From the NCBI GenBank assembly GCA_003972865.1, contig QOAX01000158.1:1-6740 (forward strand): a stretch of DNA of 6,740 bases, read 5' to 3'. Position numbers and translations under genes: made by a program. The notes under the pieces were generated by a model. That model searched no databases. It saw nothing but the letters and a program-made list of their open reading frames with translations, and had not been told where the DNA came from. This document shows, piece after piece, positions 5,521-6,740 of this stretch (positions within the stretch are counted from its first letter, which is position 1; each line of letters opens with the position of its first letter). This DNA comes from Verrucomicrobiota bacterium (GTDB lineage: Bacteria; Verrucomicrobiota; Verrucomicrobiia; Limisphaerales; UBA1096).

Positions 5521-6740
5521 ATGGAATTCTTCACTGTCCGCTTGGCCAAATCAGTTCGTTTTGTCGGGTTGGCTTTGCTTGGCTTGGTCGCCCTTGGCCA
5601 AGCCGATGCTGCCAAGAAGCCCAACATCCTCTGGATCGTTGGCGAGAATTTCTCCCTCGACCTCGCCTGCTACGGACAGAAGAACGTCAGCACACCCAAC
5701 CTCGACCGGCTCGCACGCGAGGGCACGCGGTACACGAAGGTGTATTCCACCTCGCCGGTGTGCGCGCCGAGCCGGTCGGCGTTGATGACCGGCTGGTACG
5801 CGACGACGACCGATATGCATCACATGCGCAGCCATCGCTCGGATGGCTTTCGGCTGCCGGCCGGCGTGCGGCCGATCACGCATCTGCTGCGGGACGCCGG
5901 CTATCACACCGCCAACATCACGCACATCGGCCAGCGCGAGGTGGGCACGGGCAAACTGGATTTGAATTTTGCCAAGGAAGGCCCCGTGTACGCCGGCAGG
6001 GACTGGGACGACCTGAAAAAGAAACAGCCGTTCTTCGCGCAGATCAACATGCCCGAGGCGGAGTACGATATTTATGACCGCAAGTCCGCCGAGAAACCGC
6101 GCGTGAAATGGGTCGGCGAGGAATGGCATCCCAAGGTGGCCACGCCGGAGAACGTCACGCCGCCGCCGTATTATCCCGACCACAAAATCACCCGCGAGGA
6201 ATGGGCGCGCTACCTCAACTCCGTCACCGGCACCGACGTGCGCATCGGCTGGATTTTGGAGCAGTTGAAGAAGGACGGCCTCAGCGAAAACACCATCGTC
6301 GTTTTCTTCGCCGATAACGGCCGGCTCGATGCCCGCGGCATCCACTGGTGCTGGGACAGCGGCCTGCATGTACCGATGATCATCTGCTGGCCCAAGCGCG
6401 TCACCGCTCCCGCACAGGTCACCCCCGGCCGCGTGGATGAACAGGTGCTCAGCCTGCTCGACCTCTCGGCCACCACGCTCTGGATGGCCGGTGTCCCCAA
6501 GCCGTTCGGCATGCAGAGCCGCGTGTTCCTTGGGGCCGCCGCCGAGCCGGCGCGCACCTATGCCTTCGCCGCGCGGGATCGCATCGACGAGACGGAGGTG
6601 CGCCTGCGCTCCGTGCATGACGCGCACTTTCACTACATTCGCAACTACACCCCCGGTGCCGGCTTCCCCACGCTCAACCGCTACAAGGAGAAATGTTTCC
6701 TGATAAAACCGCTCATGCGCCGCCTGCATGCGCAGGGCAA
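5521..6740 (+). CDS. Secreted S1-family sulfatase, Cys-type (heparan N-sulfatase-like), 3' end outside window
   Basis: The frame runs open for 406 codons from ATG 5521 to the window edge, so the C-terminus is missing. A signal peptide covers about residues 1-31 (basic start, core VGLALLGLVALGQADA). The mature part begins KKPNILWIVGENFSLDLACYG. Cys81 in CAPSRSALMTG is the residue converted to formylglycine. Later blocks are HMRSHR, GTGKLDLNF, QPFFAQINMPEAEYD, VTPPPYYPDHKITREEW, ENTIVVFFADNGR (Asp265, Asn266), GLHVPMIICWP and DRIDETEVRLRSVHDAHFHY. This pattern resembles S1 sulfatases annotated as heparan N-sulfatase (SGSH-like); the true substrate is not determinable. The first metal motif is Glu42-Asn43 where most S1 enzymes have Asp-Asp or Glu-Asp. 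No clear Shine-Dalgarno site; the 21-bp array ends 88 bp upstream. Two TTGGCCAA copies lie in the signal-peptide codons. It is probably a separate unit from the upstream operon. Confidence 0.92.
   Translation, partial: MEFFTVRLAKSVRFVGLALLGLVALGQADAAKKPNILWIVGENFSLDLACYGQKNVSTPNLDRLAREGTRYTKVYSTSPVCAPSRSALMTGWYATTTDMHHMRSHRSDGFRLPAGVRPITHLLRDAGYHTANITHIGQREVGTGKLDLNFAKEGPVYAGRDWDDLKKKQPFFAQINMPEAEYDIYDRKSAEKPRVKWVGEEWHPKVATPENVTPPPYYPDHKITREEWARYLNSVTGTDVRIGWILEQLKKDGLSENTIVVFFADNGRLDARGIHWCWDSGLHVPMIICWPKRVTAPAQVTPGRVDEQVLSLLDLSATTLWMAGVPKPFGMQSRVFLGAAAEPARTYAFAARDRIDETEVRLRSVHDAHFHYIRNYTPGAGFPTLNRYKEKCFLIKPLMRRLHAQG
5541..5602. repeat. Two TTGGCCAA palindromes in signal-peptide codons of the second sulfatase
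   Basis: Exact cores lie at 5542-5549 (in CTTGGCCAAA, read as LAK) and 5594-5601 (in CTTGGCCAAG, read as LGQ). Between them are further CTTGGC half-sites (TTGCTTGGCTTGG, 5577-5587 region). Centres are 52 bp apart. The two copies are read in different codon frames, so protein constraint alone does not explain both. Confidence 0.7.

Noticed and set aside
5187..6077. Plus-strand 296-residue frame through the tandem repeat
   Set aside because: It overlaps the second sulfatase in a different frame and has no recognisable domain; the sulfatase frame has clear motifs.
5551..6729. Long minus-strand frame opposite the second sulfatase
   Set aside because: Same reason: it mirrors a well-supported sulfatase frame and has no recognisable features.

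Overview
The window is a piece of a GC-rich bacterial chromosome that looks like a member of the Verrucomicrobiota, with another PVC-group phylum such as Planctomycetota as the main alternative. This placement is inference. It rests on two secreted S1-family sulfatases, a secreted PQQ-like beta-propeller protein that begins DWPQWLGP, a futalosine-pathway menaquinone gene (mqnD), a DUF6580-type membrane protein, and almost no recognisable Shine-Dalgarno sites. No rRNA, tRNA, CRISPR array, transposase or phage gene was seen.

Layout from left to right. The 5' end of a secreted PQQ/BamB-like protein runs leftward out of the window (1-177, minus). Diverging from it is mqnD (about 298-1149, plus). 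A complete secreted sulfatase follows (1267-2823, plus) and ends at a strong hairpin. It converges on a signal peptide peptidase of the SppA type (2916-4010, minus). Diverging from sppA is a two-gene, translationally coupled operon: a DUF6580-like membrane protein (4094-4705) and a small YfcE/MJ0936-type metallophosphoesterase (4702-5166). A 354-bp non-coding stretch holds a seven-unit 21-bp tandem repeat. The window ends inside a second secreted sulfatase (5521-6740, plus, cut by the edge).

The genes do not form one pathway. The two sulfatases carry the Cys-type CxPSR active site, have export signals, and fit scavenging of sulfated polysaccharides. The PQQ-like protein is also exported. MqnD serves respiratory quinone synthesis, SppA clears signal peptides or membrane proteins, and the DUF6580/phosphoesterase pair has no assignable substrate. 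No previously undescribed multi-gene system can be demonstrated here.

The most striking signals are in the DNA itself. First, a palindrome built on TTGGCCAA (best form GCGCTTGGCCAAGCGC) occurs exactly eight times in 6.7 kb. All copies lie between genes or in signal-peptide codons, never in the mature part of a protein. Second, the 21-bp array upstream of the second sulfatase contains seven TCAAA-N4-TTTGA-like dyads spaced exactly two helical turns apart.
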